A stretch of 64,000 bases of DNA from Ophiosphaerella korrae (Eukaryota > Ascomycota > Dothideomycetes > Pleosporales > Phaeosphaeriaceae): contig JALNQF010000012.1 of NCBI GenBank assembly GCA_028456385.1, positions 1 to 64,000 of the forward strand. The letters are read 5' to 3'. Shown piece after piece: positions 22,646-34,740 of the stretch. Both the position numbers and the translations under genes were made by a program. Below the pieces are notes generated by a model. It was not told where the DNA came from. It made no database searches and worked only from the letters and a program-made list of their open reading frames with translations. The number at the start of each line of letters is the position of its first letter. Position 1 is the stretch's first letter.

Positions 22646-23197
22646 TATTCCTATGCACTGCCGCCAATGCAGTTATCACCATACACACAAGTTCTATACT
22701 GCAGAAAGAAAACCAAGTTGCTCAGGTCCGATATAAATCGTTTGAGCTGAGGCATGCACAGTTGTTGGTGCTCTAGATTTGTAGTGCGGCGAGGGCTTGG
22801 AGTAACTTTTTTTTTTTGGTAAAACAATAAATATTAGTTCCTTGGAGTTTAAAATCAGTTCATTTCGTCTTCCATCGATACTTTATTTTGTTCTAGTTCC
22901 ATGACACCAAAATTTGATGTGCCCTGTTTCTATGCCAGCGGGCATGGCTATGTTTTCTACACATACCGATATTATTATCTTATGCAATGGTACCAATAAC
23001 AGTCTGTCAAATTAAATGACTTTTCAAGTTCTGTTAAAGGCTGTATTGCGATTAGAAAATGCATAGGAGCACTCATTCACGAGAAGAAAACCAACAAATA
23101 ATCGAGGCAATTCCTTTATTTTTTGTTTTTTCTTGAAACCCTCTATGGCCTTATTTTTAATAGACGGAAAGGAAATATAGAGTACAGGACCACAACT
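22646..23197. other. 550-bp AT-rich intergenic
   Basis: No coding frame. Homopolymer T and A runs are frequent. Probably the 3' flanks of the two convergent genes. Confidence 0.5.
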
Positions 23198-23883
23198 TCA
23201 AGCGCTGATAGGATCTCGAATCATTAGAGGGAACACGAGAGCGCCCTCTCCGCCATATTTAGTGGAGTCTAAAGTAAAAGTCTCAACGTCCCTAAACCCA
23301 TGACGTTGATAGACACGGTGACCCGGCACGCTCGACGCAAGATAAATGGGAAGCCCGAGTTCATCAGATTGCTTCTTGCCCCAGGCCAATAATAAACCAC
23401 CAGCTCCTCGTCCTTGAAAAGCAGGGTCTGTAACCAATGTATCAAGTACTTTTGAAATTAGAAAGATATGAGCGAAGCCGGACCAGTCTGGGGCTTACAT
23501 ATATGCGGCTTGTTCCCCAGTATCGCTTTCTTCCTTTTTTCTAAACCACTGGTGCACGCTTCACAAGCAGGTTGATTTATACCAGGCCCGGAGTCTTTGA
23601 TTGTACTTGTTGCCTTAGCTGCAAGTTCAGGTGTGTCGTAGATGTGCCATTTGGAGATTGCGACCAGCTGCCCCGTTTCTTCATCGTAAGCTTGCATGTA
23701 TCTAGCCGTGGGATCTTCTTTCCTAAGTTTTGCGGCATCTGTAATTTTTTCCTGCTCCGACTCGGGCGGAAATGGACCAGGAAATAATAGTAGCGCCACT
23801 GCATCGTTGATAAAGGCAGCACGCTCAACTTCGGAAGCACGTGGAAGATCATCATCGGAGACTTCGCGTAGCACAATAGCCAT
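23198..23883 (-). CDS. GNAT-family N-acetyltransferase
   Basis: Two exons (23883-23499, 23448-23198) give 211 residues. The acetyl-CoA binding motif A is at the start of exon 2 (VTDPAFQGRGAGGLLL), with the strand and helix that follow (YLASSVPGHRVYQRHGF) typical of motif B. The N-terminus (MAIVLREVSDDDLPRASEVERAAF) is the usual first strand and helix of the fold. An upstream in-frame ATG at 23976 would add 31 residues without family support. The acceptor substrate is unknown. Tandem with the regulator-like gene at 24087. Confidence 0.87.
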
Positions 23884-24086
23884 GTTGAACGAAGATTGTT
23901 GTATCTTAGGAGGTTGGATGCTGGAGAGTTGGGGCAACCTGGGACAGTATATATGGAACTTGTCTGGCTGACTCATCCAGCCTTACATGCTTCACGGATG
24001 TATACTCTCCCGCTCTTTGTAACCGAGTAATTATCCTCAGGACATGTTATATGACTCTACGGAGTACCGAAACAACACATTACGAA

Positions 24087-25562
24087 TCAGGCTCTGCCCC
24101 GTCTTGCATTGGCCTCATCATTGTACGCAGAATCCGGCGGTGTACGTGTTGTTTCCGCCTCGATACCCGCGGATTCCGAACACACCTCTTTCCAGAACCG
24201 AAAAACTTTCTGCGACATGGTGTGATCGCACCAAATAAACTGTGTTAGATCATTTTTTAGTACCTCCCAATCCCGGCTAGGATTCTCAGAAGGACTGAAG
24301 AAGATACCTTTAGCCAATGCCGCTACTCGTCGTCTTAGATCTTTGTGATCAGTCATGCCACCAGACACAAACAGCAACCACAAGAGCATATTCGGCCCGA
24401 TATCCGAGTGTTGCGGATCTTGTACCGCAAGTCGATAGATACGATCGATACAGATTTCTGGGATAAAGCAGCCCACCCAGATCCCAGTAGACAGCTTATA
24501 TGTGCATGTGTACGCACAGAGAATGCATGCCTCGTACCAGGGATCGGGATCAGGTAATTGCTTGCATTGGCTTAACAAATCTACCAGTCGACTTTCAATA
24601 TTAGCCTGGTTATCGTCAACTGCAAAAACTTCGAGTGGCTCCTTGTCTGGTCCGCATTTAGAGTCTATCAGCCAGCAGAGAGCGTTTAAATCCTGTAGAA
24701 CAACGGCAAACTCATGTGGCCACTTAGCGATTTTGGTTCCGAATCCGCGAGGTACCGCCTTTTGTTTGAGATGCAGGACATCCTTTGGTGAACTGAAGTC
24801 GCGATAATCTCTATGGGAGAGAAAGCGGGGTGTGCCAGCCATCAAGCAACTCAATAAATCTTGCCAAAATAATGCGCGCTGCACTTCATCAATTAAAGAC
24901 ACATTTTGGGCCCTACAGATGTTCATCATTGCACGGACGCCGCGGATGTGAAAATCGATACTGTGACTGTTTGAACCATCAATACGGTATTCATAACCGA
25001 TCAAAAGTAGCATTGCGCAAATGGTCGAGACTTTCGGGGTGCCGTCCAGAGCCTTGATATTCGTGCGTATGCCATTCAAGAGCTCGCCGCGATGTATCAA
25101 TACTTCGACATTAGGTAGATTATTGTTTGCAGCTAGCGAAATGACGAGAGAGAGCGCGTGAAATAGCGAAGGGTCGGCCAACGCGCTTTTGAAGATGGTC
25201 TCCATGCCTTGTAAAATTGGTTTTCCCGAGGATTTTACGCTAAGTATTGGTTCGCCAGCTTGTGTAGCTGATGGGTGCCGCATCAACGATCGCAGTCGTT
25301 CCGGACATCCGCAAAGAGTGTTGAACGGATCTAACAGGCTGACAGAGGGTGCTTTCATGAGTGCAGAAGTGTTTGGTCTCGCCTGATCTGGGGACTGCCC
25401 TGTTCGTCTATTCGGTACAACTGGCACAGATTTGCCATCTTTCATCGCTCTGTCTGCTTTGCTCCTCTGTATGCCATGGCGAATCGCATGTTGTCTGAGT
25501 TTTCCTTGCTTTTTCCGGTCTTTAATTTCATCTGGGTGAGACACTGTGACGAATTTGTACAT
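24087..25562 (-). CDS. Fungal transcription-factor-like protein (no zinc cluster)
   Basis: Intronless, 491 residues. The N-terminus is basic (KFVTVSHPDEIKDRKKQGKLRQHAIRHGIQRSK), followed by a long alpha-helical region. That region resembles the fungal-specific factor domain seen in the Zn2Cys6-type 'Fungal_trans_2' group and in proteins loosely labelled 'tachykinin family'. No CX2CX6C cluster is present, so DNA binding, if any, would rely on the basic N-terminus. It lies upstream of, and in tandem with, the BVMO/cyclase pair's flank, so a local regulatory role is possible but unproven. The start at 25562 gives the conserved FVTV opening. Confidence 0.7.
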   Translation of the reverse strand: MYKFVTVSHPDEIKDRKKQGKLRQHAIRHGIQRSKADRAMKDGKSVPVVPNRRTGQSPDQARPNTSALMKAPSVSLLDPFNTLCGCPERLRSLMRHPSATQAGEPILSVKSSGKPILQGMETIFKSALADPSLFHALSLVISLAANNNLPNVEVLIHRGELLNGIRTNIKALDGTPKVSTICAMLLLIGYEYRIDGSNSHSIDFHIRGVRAMMNICRAQNVSLIDEVQRALFWQDLLSCLMAGTPRFLSHRDYRDFSSPKDVLHLKQKAVPRGFGTKIAKWPHEFAVVLQDLNALCWLIDSKCGPDKEPLEVFAVDDNQANIESRLVDLLSQCKQLPDPDPWYEACILCAYTCTYKLSTGIWVGCFIPEICIDRIYRLAVQDPQHSDIGPNMLLWLLFVSGGMTDHKDLRRRVAALAKGIFFSPSENPSRDWEVLKNDLTQFIWCDHTMSQKVFRFWKEVCSESAGIEAETTRTPPDSAYNDEANARRGRA

Positions 25563-26258
25563 GGGGCTGACAGGAAAGATATTACTCGAAACGGAAATAT
25601 GTTTTCTTTTGCGTAATTATTGTCGACGTGGTCATGAGTTTCGTGCGTGCAGAGTGCAGGATGCTGACATCAGACCGCTATGCCTAATCGGAGTACTCTC
25701 GCCTCACTGAATTACCGGCAACCTTAGAAGCATGTCCCATCGTATCGACATTGCCGGAAGGCACTTAGTCAAGTTGTATTATGAAGAGAGTGTCTATATT
25801 TGGATGTTCTGAGCTAAATGTTTATTTCGTCAAGTTCCAGTTGATTACAGTTGATTCTATACACTGTCCTGCAGCCTCAATCCAGCAGACGACCGGTAAG
25901 CCAGGCAGAATTTTATCTAAATTTGCTATGAGCTTTCTGCTCGCATGGAAACAGGTTCTTGTTTGAGAGCAACCCTGGAAATATTGAGACAATTTCATGT
26001 TTTACTGAGCTCAGGATTATCTACCTAGTCAATCACTTACGACATGGTCAAACCATACTGGAGCAATGAAAATAACACGAGCGCTTCAAACTACAACTGT
26101 GTGCAAAAAATTGTTCCCCTTATCCACGATGATCAAGCCTAGGCTAAGGCAACGCATCGATGTCGAAAAGATCAAAAATTAAATAAGGTACGACATCCCC
26201 CATAAGTACCATGGCATATACGATTTTCAACTCTCATAGCTCTATAGATCCGCTTGAT
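25563..26258. other. 700-bp intergenic, no feature seen
   Basis: Between the start of the regulator-like gene and the 3' end of the BVMO gene. No coding frame or repeat was noticed. Confidence 0.5.
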
Positions 26259-28281
26259 TCATCCAACGACCTTGACCTCAACACCTTCCAATCTTCCGTT
26301 GTCCCGCCAGTTTTCAATATGCTTCGCAAAATCTACCAATCCTCCAGCCCAAATAGCAGCTTTGGCCATCTTTAAGCCTGCCACTGGGTCATCAGGAGGC
26401 GGGATTCTGGCTGCGTCACCCTCCAAATTGAGGTAACTCGGAGTGCAAATAATACCCGCACTGAAGAATGCTGCGCCCTGGGCGATTTTCATACCCCATG
26501 CCTCCTCGGCAGCTTCTTCAGCTTCAATAGTGACGGCTTTTGTTTTGTCAGGAGAGCGCTGGTGCCCTTGTGCAATGATACTGGCAATGTGCTCGCTCAT
26601 CACCACAGAGGAATGCAAGTAGTTTGCAGTGACCCCGCCCTGTCGGACGTCCAGAAAGAATAGATTGGGGAAGCCATTTGTGAACATGCCGTGCAGTGTA
26701 CTAATCCCTTGTTCGTCCCACTTTTCGGTCATTGTCCGACCACCGCGGCCGATGATGTCGATGTTAATGCGCGTCGATGGATTGTTGGCGGTTAAGGGCG
26801 AGAGGAAACCTGTGCTTAAAACAAGCACATCGATGGGATACTCTTGATCATTGGCAACGACGCCTTTCTCTGTCACACTTCCAATACCTTTGCCGTCCGT
26901 GTCGACTAAGTGCACGTTATCGTTGTTGAAAGCTTGCAGATACTTGTCGCTGTATGTTGGGCGTTTGCACCAAGTTGGATACCAAGCTGTCAGCTTCTCT
27001 GCGGTTTCCTTGTCCTTGACGACTTGGGAAACCCGCTCGCGAGCTTTCCTATTATGATCAGCATCGAGAGCCACCAGGTTGGCAATGTGCTGTTGTGCGT
27101 TATCTGGCGTGATGAGCCCGAAGCGTTTACTGCCGATGATCGCACAGTATGCCTCAAGTCTTGCCCATTCGTCATCGACGAGATTGTCGTCATCACCATT
27201 GATCTTGTGACTTGCAACAAACTCAGCAAAATTATCCATGCGTTCTCTCTGCCAACCAAGCTTTGCCGCGATCTTATTTTTCCACTCAATAGGGTCTGTA
27301 TCGCGCTGCCCCCGAACATTCACTTGAGCTGGTGTTCTTTGGAAGATAAATAGCTCTTTTGCGTACTTAGCGAGTTCTGGGACGACTTGAACCGCAGTAG
27401 CGCCTGTGCCAACTATGCCAACCCGAGCCCCCTTCAACTTTTCCAGTTCTGGGAATGTGTCGTTGCTTGATCCTCCGGTAACATCGTAGTCCCAGCGGGA
27501 GGTGTGAAACATTTTGCCCCCGAATTCAGCAAGACCTGAGGTCCTTGGTACCTGAGGATGAGGGAAAACTCCAGCAGCTACAATAGCAAACTCAGCATGA
27601 ACGGAAAGCTTTTTCTTCTCTTGCCCTTTTGGCCCATAACCACTCTCAAGATCTGTCGTCCATGTCTTGGATTCGTCATTCCATTGGAGTCCTTTTATCT
27701 TCGTGCGCAACATAACACGACCGCCAAGGCCAAATCTTGCAACTAGATACTCGGCATATTTCCGTATCTCTACACTTGATGAATATTTTTGCTTTGGCAT
27801 ATAGTCTGCCTCTTCCAACAATGGCAGGTAGACGTAAGACTCCACATCACCTAGATAGGATTCAGTATCAGCATAAGTCTTGCTCAGAGGATATTTTCTA
27901 TGATCTTCGCTTACAATGAAGCCCTGGATAGCGATTCCAATACCAGGTGCCGCCTACACCTCCAGCTTCGTCCACAATGACAATTTGATCTGCGACAAAG
28001 CCATTCTGGATCAATTTGATAGCTGTGACAATGCCACCAAAACCAGCGCCCAATATGATAAATTTGATACGGCTGCCGTCTTTAATTGGCATGGGAAGTT
28101 GGTCGAGTGCTGCATGGTCTGCCCATGGATCATCTACCAGGCTACGCAAACGCTCATTCTCGCTCAAGCGGATCGACTCAAACTGACGGGCACCCTCTTT
28201 TCTCTTACGCTTCGCTGCTTCTAGTATATACCTCTGCTCTGGCTCCATGGCTGCAGCGTTTGATTCGATAACCCTAGACAT
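26259..28281 (-). CDS. Baeyer-Villiger-type flavin monooxygenase
   Basis: Two exons (28281-27915, 27850-26259) give 652 residues. The FAD Rossmann motif GAGFGG is at 78-83. The GGTWYWNRYPG segment leads into the splice that completes CDVES. The Baeyer-Villiger fingerprint FxGxxxHxxxWD is intact at about 232-243 (FGGKMFHTSRWD). The NADPH-binding GTGATA is at about 271-276. Length matches the longer fungal class with an N-terminal extension (as in cycloalkanone and phenylacetone-type relatives). Predicted reaction: NADPH- and O2-dependent conversion of a ketone to an ester or lactone. It is divergent from the cyclase-family hydrolase gene with about 900 bp between starts. Confidence 0.92.
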
Positions 28282-29192
28282 TGCGCTATAGTGACTTTGC
28301 GATTTGAGCTTGGCGACGTTTTATATGATTATCCCACTGTTGGTATGGACGTTCAGCGCACCTACTCAGGCAGTCACCCAATGTGTTTGATTTGAGATGA
28401 GACAATGTAATGCCAGTATCGCACGCAGAGTGCGAAGTTGGCTATTGCGCGCAGTTATCCAAGGGAAAAAGTCGCTAACATTTAGAATGGCTGTATTGCG
28501 ACGTGGCCCTGCACATTGGCGGCAATGTCACATCCGGTCCAAAGCTAAGTGGTCTGATGTGGCACCCATGGCCCTGTTCTCGGAAGAGCAGTTTGGAATG
28601 TCAGAGTTACGTAGGCACGTGTACTAAATTTTTGTGTATGAAATCTTAGCTTACCTACTCTGAGATTCAAGACAACAACTACAGCAGCGTAATTTCTGTG
28701 AAACTGGTGTTATAATACTTAGTACATAAAGTGTAGAACAGCTGTCGCTTGCTCTTTATCTCCTGCCTTCTCTGAGAAATGGTGCGCATTCCTTCGAGTT
28801 TCTCATCAGTCGTTCGAAAACGCATGACCCTCTTACGCCGACGACTACCTACGTAGCGTGCAATCTTCTTGCCACAGTCTACCGTACTTTATCACAAAAC
28901 TAGTCATGTCCTAAAACTTTCACCATGCCCCGCCGGGACCGGCAGATGCCGGTAATTTTGCTTAATTCTGACAGGCTGCTTACAGTGGAGATATGCACCT
29001 AGGCACGCGATATAAAAGCAACTCATCCGCGACTCAAAGCGACAAATCACACGCGGCTGCCATATTAAAGTGGGCCCTGGCTAGCTCGTCTGCGCTGTTC
29101 CAACATCCTTAGAAAGGCATTTAAACAAGCTACCAAGCATCATTACTGTGGTCGGCTAATCACTCAGTAACACTTGCTATCAATAACACACA
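28282..29192. promoter_or_regulatory. Divergent promoter region, BVMO / cyclase
   Basis: This 911-bp region separates two oppositely transcribed metabolic genes. No coding frame of note. It would contain both promoters, compatible with co-regulation. I did not identify individual factor-binding sites. Confidence 0.45.
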
Positions 29193-30446
29193 ATGGCACC
29201 ACCCAATGTACCTGATTTCGACCATCTACCAGCGATCGAGGGGATGCCTCAAGGCTGCGCATGGGGCGTATTTGACCAGGATGGTAAAAAGGACTTGCGA
29301 GGAACTCTCAACTTCCTCACGCCTGAGGTTGTTGCAGCCGCCTGTAAAGAGGCGAGGGATGGGGTGTCTATCTCACTAAAGTGGGTTTTGCATCAGTCCT
29401 TCATTTACGACCCTCATTCCTCCTAGCTGGCCGCTTAATGGCCCAAAATTTCCAATGCCAGGCCGTATCGAGCCAAGCCATAAGATCATGTCGCTGGCAG
29501 AGACTGGCCTTTGTGCCAATGCAGGTTGGGATGATGAGATCAGCTTCAATACCCAGGTGAGCCGCCTATCCGATCCCCAAGTTCCGTTTCTCAAAGTTGG
29601 AGATAGAAATCTTCGCAATGGGATAGCTTGGTTCATTGGCAAGGTATGTTATCCTGTACATACAATGGTGTTAACAGGCTGCTGATAGCGCGGATTGCTA
29701 TAATAGACCAAGAATCGAAACTTGCTTACAATGGCATTAAAGTGACCAAGGAAGCACTATCCGTGCCTACAACTGGCGAAAATAAGATGCCTACTTTGGA
29801 TCACTGGCACGAAAAGGGCGGGCTCGTAGCGCGCGGAGTCCTTATAGACTTTAAGGCTTGGTACGAGCAGAATGCTGTTGCTGCTGGTAAATCAGGCGAA
29901 GATGCAATATGCCACCCTTTTGGCGGACATCGCATTAACGTTGCAGATATTGAAGCTGTCGCTAGAGCCCAGAATGTACAGTTTAGAGCTGGCGATGTGT
30001 TAATCATCCGCACCGGAATGACTGACAATCTTGCGGCTCCTACCCCAGAAGATTTCGCTATGATGCAAAATCCGCAGTTCTCTGGCGTTGATGGAACCAC
30101 AGCCATGGCCAAGTGGCTATGGAATCAAAATTTTGCTGCCGTGGCGAGTGATAACATTGCTTTCGAGGCCCTGCCACCACTACAAGAAAATGGACAGCCT
30201 GCTGCTATGACAGACTTAGGTATGTGCAATTACTTGAGATGGTCTTGACTTTAATTGACAAATTACTAAGTTCTGCACGGTTGGTTGCTCGCTATGTTTG
30301 GTATGCCTATAGGAGAGCTTTGGGATTTGAAGGCGCTGTCGGCGCATTGCAAGCAGACAGGCCGCTTCACGTTTTTACTGACCTCAGTGCCGTTGAACAT
30401 TCCAGGGTTGGTGGGATCACCTCCAAATGCTTTGGCCATTTTCTGA
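29193..30446 (+). CDS. Cyclase-family (kynurenine-formamidase-like) hydrolase
   Basis: Five exons: 29193-29380, 29427-29556, 29607-29643, 29707-30219, 30271-30446, giving 347 residues. Exon 3 is only 37 bp and supplies the conserved SQWDSLVHWQ. The family's other landmarks are GTLNFLTPE near the N-terminus, ARGVLIDF, AGDVLIIRTGM, and a C-terminal FGMPIGELWDL. Family knowledge (PF04199): metal-dependent hydrolases. In canonical members the metal site is HxGTHxDxxxH. Here the matching segment keeps Asp and the last His but has Gln in place of the earlier His residues, as in the fungal subgroup. Substrate unknown. Divergent from the BVMO gene; a hydrolase could open the ester or lactone the BVMO makes, but this is inference. 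Confidence 0.85.
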
Positions 30447-31607
30447 ACTTAGGTGGATGGTTTACTGTCGTAAGTTACGCTGACTGTGTATCAACTTTGC
30501 GATTGGCCATGCAGCTAGACATTGACATAGTATTGGTTGCGAGCACATGGGGAGACTTCAACCCTTCAAAACGCCTCCATCCAGTTAAGCATGATGAAGC
30601 TTAGGCTGGCCCTCGAATAAAAGTAGTTGATATTTGAATCCGTCCAAATGCCTGCGTATCTAGCAACAATGCATGCTCTAGAGACTTTTCGGACCTCTCT
30701 CACGATACATTAGCACCTGGGCGAGCATCCTTTATCGCGACAACCATGTACACAAATAAGAGGGTAATGGTAACAAGTCTTATTGGTTTAGAGAATAATG
30801 CCAAGTATTACATCTGCATTTGGAAGATTGTGTCGACGCCGGCCGGTCAGCGAGCGGTCATGGTGCAGGCCAACCGTCCACTCGGGGATCGGCTACACAC
30901 TGTCACAACTGATTGCACGACTCTCCAAGTTTCATATTCGTTACCCAACGACAAATGGGGTTCAATTGTAGCATGAAACTTACGGTTTGGTAAGAGCTTG
31001 TCTTGCCTCCAGTCACGACGTCACTTAGGCCACCCACTAAGTCGGCTTAGTCCACGGCGCGATCTCAACGAAATTTAAAGTCCCAGCCAACGCTCAATAA
31101 TGCATCACATGTTTCTGGACACCATGATCCATAAAACATTCTATATGAATATATCAGGATCAGAAAACACCAAAACGTTCCAGCCTTGTAGTAGTCATGA
31201 CCAAACCTTTGTGAGGCTGCGCATTTGGCCCCCGATCAGCATCTGACGGCCAGCCGTCTTGGCACAGCTAAGAGTCAATGAGATTGGCTCAGGCCAACGA
31301 CTGTTGTCTCAAACTTGCCGCAGCGAGTATGGGTCTGCCCGGAAGGCTTCGAGCAACTTTTGTAATTGGCGGCTAGTAAAGAAAATCAACCACATCATCT
31401 GCATACCCCTGACAACATACACTGCCTCGACTCCAAACTTATTATTAGAGAACCCCACCGCAGCGCGCGCGACCTGTCAGCCTCGGACTGGCACTACATT
31501 CCTTTTTTTCAATCATCATCGCTGCGCGTAGAGTCCGCATAAAGAACCTATTTATTATCAGTGGTAAAATTCTCCCTTCGCGCACGCCCTGTTGCTGTTA
31601 CGTCGAT
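30447..31607. other. 1.2-kb intergenic, nothing identified
   Basis: Small frames only, none with coding character. Contains the 3' flank of the cyclase gene and the promoter of the cell-surface gene. Confidence 0.5.
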
Positions 31608-32609
31608 ATGCTCTTACTCTCACAACAAACCATATGGCTCCTCTTCATAGGGTCGTCTCCGGCCTTTGCCGTATTTGACAGTTTCTCCTTCGCCGGAAAT
31701 GGTGGCAACAATACCGCGAAGAGGTTATGTGGAAATATGCCATTTGCTTGCGACCCACCAAACATGTGCAGTCAGGATACTCAAACTCGCAAGTGGTATT
31801 GCTGTGCGCCGGGTGTCGCAGACTCCGTCTGCTGGAATGGAGCATCAAAATGCGACGGTGAAGGTACTGGAGTGCCCTCGGAAAGTCAATCAGGCTGTAC
31901 TTGGGGTAATACCAAGTACTGTTGTTTAAAAGACATGTATGTTGCCTGAATCTCCACTGCTATATATTGGTGGCGACTGACATTCGACAGCGAGACATGT
32001 ACAAAAGTGGCAGCCCAATTCAATATCTGCTGGAGCACCCAAGACAACCCATTACGACCTCTGAATGGGACACGGTTAAACGAAACCTTCTCATCGCTCA
32101 GTTCCGCCAAGCCCTCTGCTACTTCATACAGTGTTGACAAAGCACAACTCCTCGCACAAACTTCGACCACTGCCACTCCTGCGGGAAGTACAAGCGCATC
32201 TGCATCTGCATCAGCAACCAGTTCTTCAAATCCCGCGCAATCATCTACTGCAGCAGATAAGGGCGGCCTCTCAGGTGGCGCCATCGGCGGTATCGTAGGT
32301 GGCGTTGTGGGAGGCCTCGCTCTGCTTGGCGCCGCAGGCTTTTTCCTCTGGAGAAGAAAGAGAAACAACGGCAAGGCCAACCCATACGCACCGGCTACAG
32401 ATCCATATCAGAGCTACGTATACCAGCCCGGTAATCAACCACAGCAAGGGCCGTACTCGCCACAGCCCCCTGTGGCTCAGATGGACGGAACGTCGCCCGC
32501 TGATAAATACGCACACACGCATCCACAACACCCGGTAGAGGTATCCGCCCAGGCGAATCCGGTGGAGATGGACGCAAGCTACCAGCATCAGCCTCACACT
32601 ACGAAATGA
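31608..32609 (+). CDS. Single-pass cell-surface protein with Cys-rich ectodomain
   Basis: Two exons (31608-31936, 31991-32609) give 315 residues. N-terminal signal peptide of about 20 residues (LLLSQQTIWLLFIGSSPAFA). The ectodomain has clustered cysteines including a CC pair in WYCCAPG and another in KYCC. A Ser/Thr/Ala-rich stalk follows (about 165-200). One transmembrane helix is formed by GGAIGGIVGGVVGGLALLGAAGFFLW and followed by RRKRNN as the stop-transfer signal. The cytosolic tail is Pro/Gln/Tyr-rich. The layout resembles Mid2/WSC-type fungal wall sensors or related orphan receptors, but I cannot assign a named family. Confidence 0.8.
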
Positions 32610-33782
32610 GAGTAAGGGGAAAACTTGTAAGATTGGACATGGAGAAAGAGTAGAATTTTTTTTAAGCATACGCGCGGAGCAGGGTTCCATTTTCATATCC
32701 CCGGCGGTATTTGTTGATATCCCTTTATTTCTAATCTATTTATTACCAAGTTACATACGACTAGATATGCATTATCACAACTTACGGAAACCTGCGAATG
32801 AAGTTACAATTTCTTGAGTTGGATTTTGAAAACATGGGTGCCGGGGTTAGGGGAACCATCCGTCGTCTCCATGTTTTGGGGACTTGTAACAATCACTGCG
32901 TAGTGTTGGTTATTTGCGAAGGAAAGCTAGTCCTCGATGGTCAAGCAGTCTGACTTTTCAATCAAAAATCAAAAATCACCATTCATGTGGTTCGACAACC
33001 CATCGAGATTTACCAGTGAGTGGTGATGGCCGTCGGAATGGGTCAACGAACAGAATCTGAATGCTGGATCCTGTTTCTCCTAGATCATCGCCAACATCGA
33101 ACAGCTCGTTGGCATTCATGGTTTTTTCCACAGGTTGCCAACGCGCAAGATCTAGCGTGTTATTAGGTCTCACCTCTAATCTAAGTTTTTAACGAAGGCT
33201 GACCTAAAGGCCCTGGTAAACCAGAAACCAGGCGGTAAAGGGTGATAACAAGAGGGCTGATACGTACATATCTTTGGAAATTTTGAATGCTAAAGAGCAT
33301 TCATTCGTTGTGCAAGAGTGACAGCTTTTCATGTCTTGTCGTAGCATTGACGCGAGGACATTGCACACTAGCCATAGATAGAATAGAAGGAGCCACCAAC
33401 TACCTTGGTCTACCCAGACATTGCGTAAACTAGGTTAGGTTAGCTCTCACCCAAGGAGTAGACCTTTTATCCTAAACCATATCGGTATAGTAATGGATGC
33501 CCCGCTTTAGGCAATACTACACTACCCAATAAAGGGCATGCAAGCAAGAACTCACTCCCTTTTTGAGAGAATGTAACGGGCCCTTCCGCATACTACGCAA
33601 GACTCACTCGCATTAGTTTACCATGTCTCCATCTCCCCATCTGAGTCCGCCAAAATGAGTCATTCTGAGCCATCCTTCGTCCAAACCACAAAGCACACAC
33701 ACACACACATATATATATATATAACTAACCACCACCTCAACCTACCAACAATCCCAACCACCACCACCACCCCACCCCAAAA
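32610..33782. other. 1.2-kb intergenic with CA/TA microsatellite
   Basis: No convincing gene. A short minus-strand frame at 32976-33173 (65 residues) has no recognised family. A (CA)n(TA)n microsatellite lies at 33693-33722 and C/A-rich sequence immediately precedes the SDR start. Confidence 0.5.
33693..33722. repeat. (CA)n(TA)n microsatellite
   Basis: Alternating CA repeats pass into TA repeats over about 30 bp in the 5' flank of the SDR gene. Confidence 0.85.
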
Positions 33783-34740
33783 ATGTCACCCCGCCAAAAA
33801 GACACAACCCTCGCCTCAACCTTCACCAAAACAACCCACACCACCCCTCCCCCAACACTCGATCCTAAATCCACCCCTTTACCCCCCTCCTTCACCGTCC
33901 TCATCCTCGGCGCCTCAAAAGGCATCGGCGCCTCCATCGCCCTCGCCTACGCCCACGCCCACGCCACCACCCTCCTCCTCGCATCCCGCCCCTCCTCCGC
34001 CACATCCCTCGCGCTCATTGCCCAATCCGCACGCGAAATACACCCAGACATACACACGGCGTGCTTCGCCGTCGACCTCGCGTCCGCGCCAAGCGTCGCG
34101 CAGCTCGCAGCAGACGTGGCGCGCACAACACCCAGGCTCGACGTCGTCGTGTACAACGCGGGATACTCCGGGCCCGTGGTGCTGCGCGTGGATCAAGGGA
34201 ATCCCGCAGACTTTGCAGACGTGTTTAGCGTCAATGTCGTAGGCACGTATCTCGCGGCGCACTACTTTTTACCGCTCTTGAAAACGGGCAATGATGGGGC
34301 GCGGACGTTTCTTGTCGTGGGGTCGTTTGCGGCGCTGATTACCGCGGGGCATATTGCGAATACGGCGTATTGCGTGTCGAAGTTTGCGCAGGCGCGGTTG
34401 GTGGAGTTTTTGGCGGAGCAAGGGGGGAGCGAGGGCGTGTGTGCGGTTGCGGTGCATCCTGGTGCGGTGTTGACGGAGATGGCGGATCAGACGGCGCCGG
34501 AGAGTTTTAGGGAGTGTGAGTTTGTTGGGCGGGCGATGGTTGGAATGACTGCTGACTAGTTTAGATCTTACGGATGATGTGGGTTTGTGTGGTGCGTTTT
34601 GTATTTGGTTGAGTCGGGAGAAGAGGATGTGGTTGAATGGGAGGTTGGTGAGCGCGAAGTGGGATGTTAATGAGCTGTTGGAGAAGAAGAGCGTTATTGA
34701 AGAGCAGGATCTTTTGAAGTTTGGATATCGGACGGGGTAA
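33783..34740 (+). CDS. Short-chain dehydrogenase/reductase
   Basis: Two exons (33783-34513, 34560-34740) give 303 residues. Cofactor motif GASKGIG is at about 43-49. NAG appears in VVYNAGYSGP. The catalytic Ser is in VVGSFAAL, and YCVSK provides YxxxK. Exon 2 restores the conserved C-terminus (LTDDVGLCGAFCIWLSREK...LNGR) found in a fungal SDR subgroup. The phase requires the GTGTGAG donor at 34514. The N-terminus is Thr/Pro-rich and poorly conserved. Likely an NAD(P)-dependent oxidoreductase of unknown substrate. The local GC content is high in exon 1. Confidence 0.85.
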
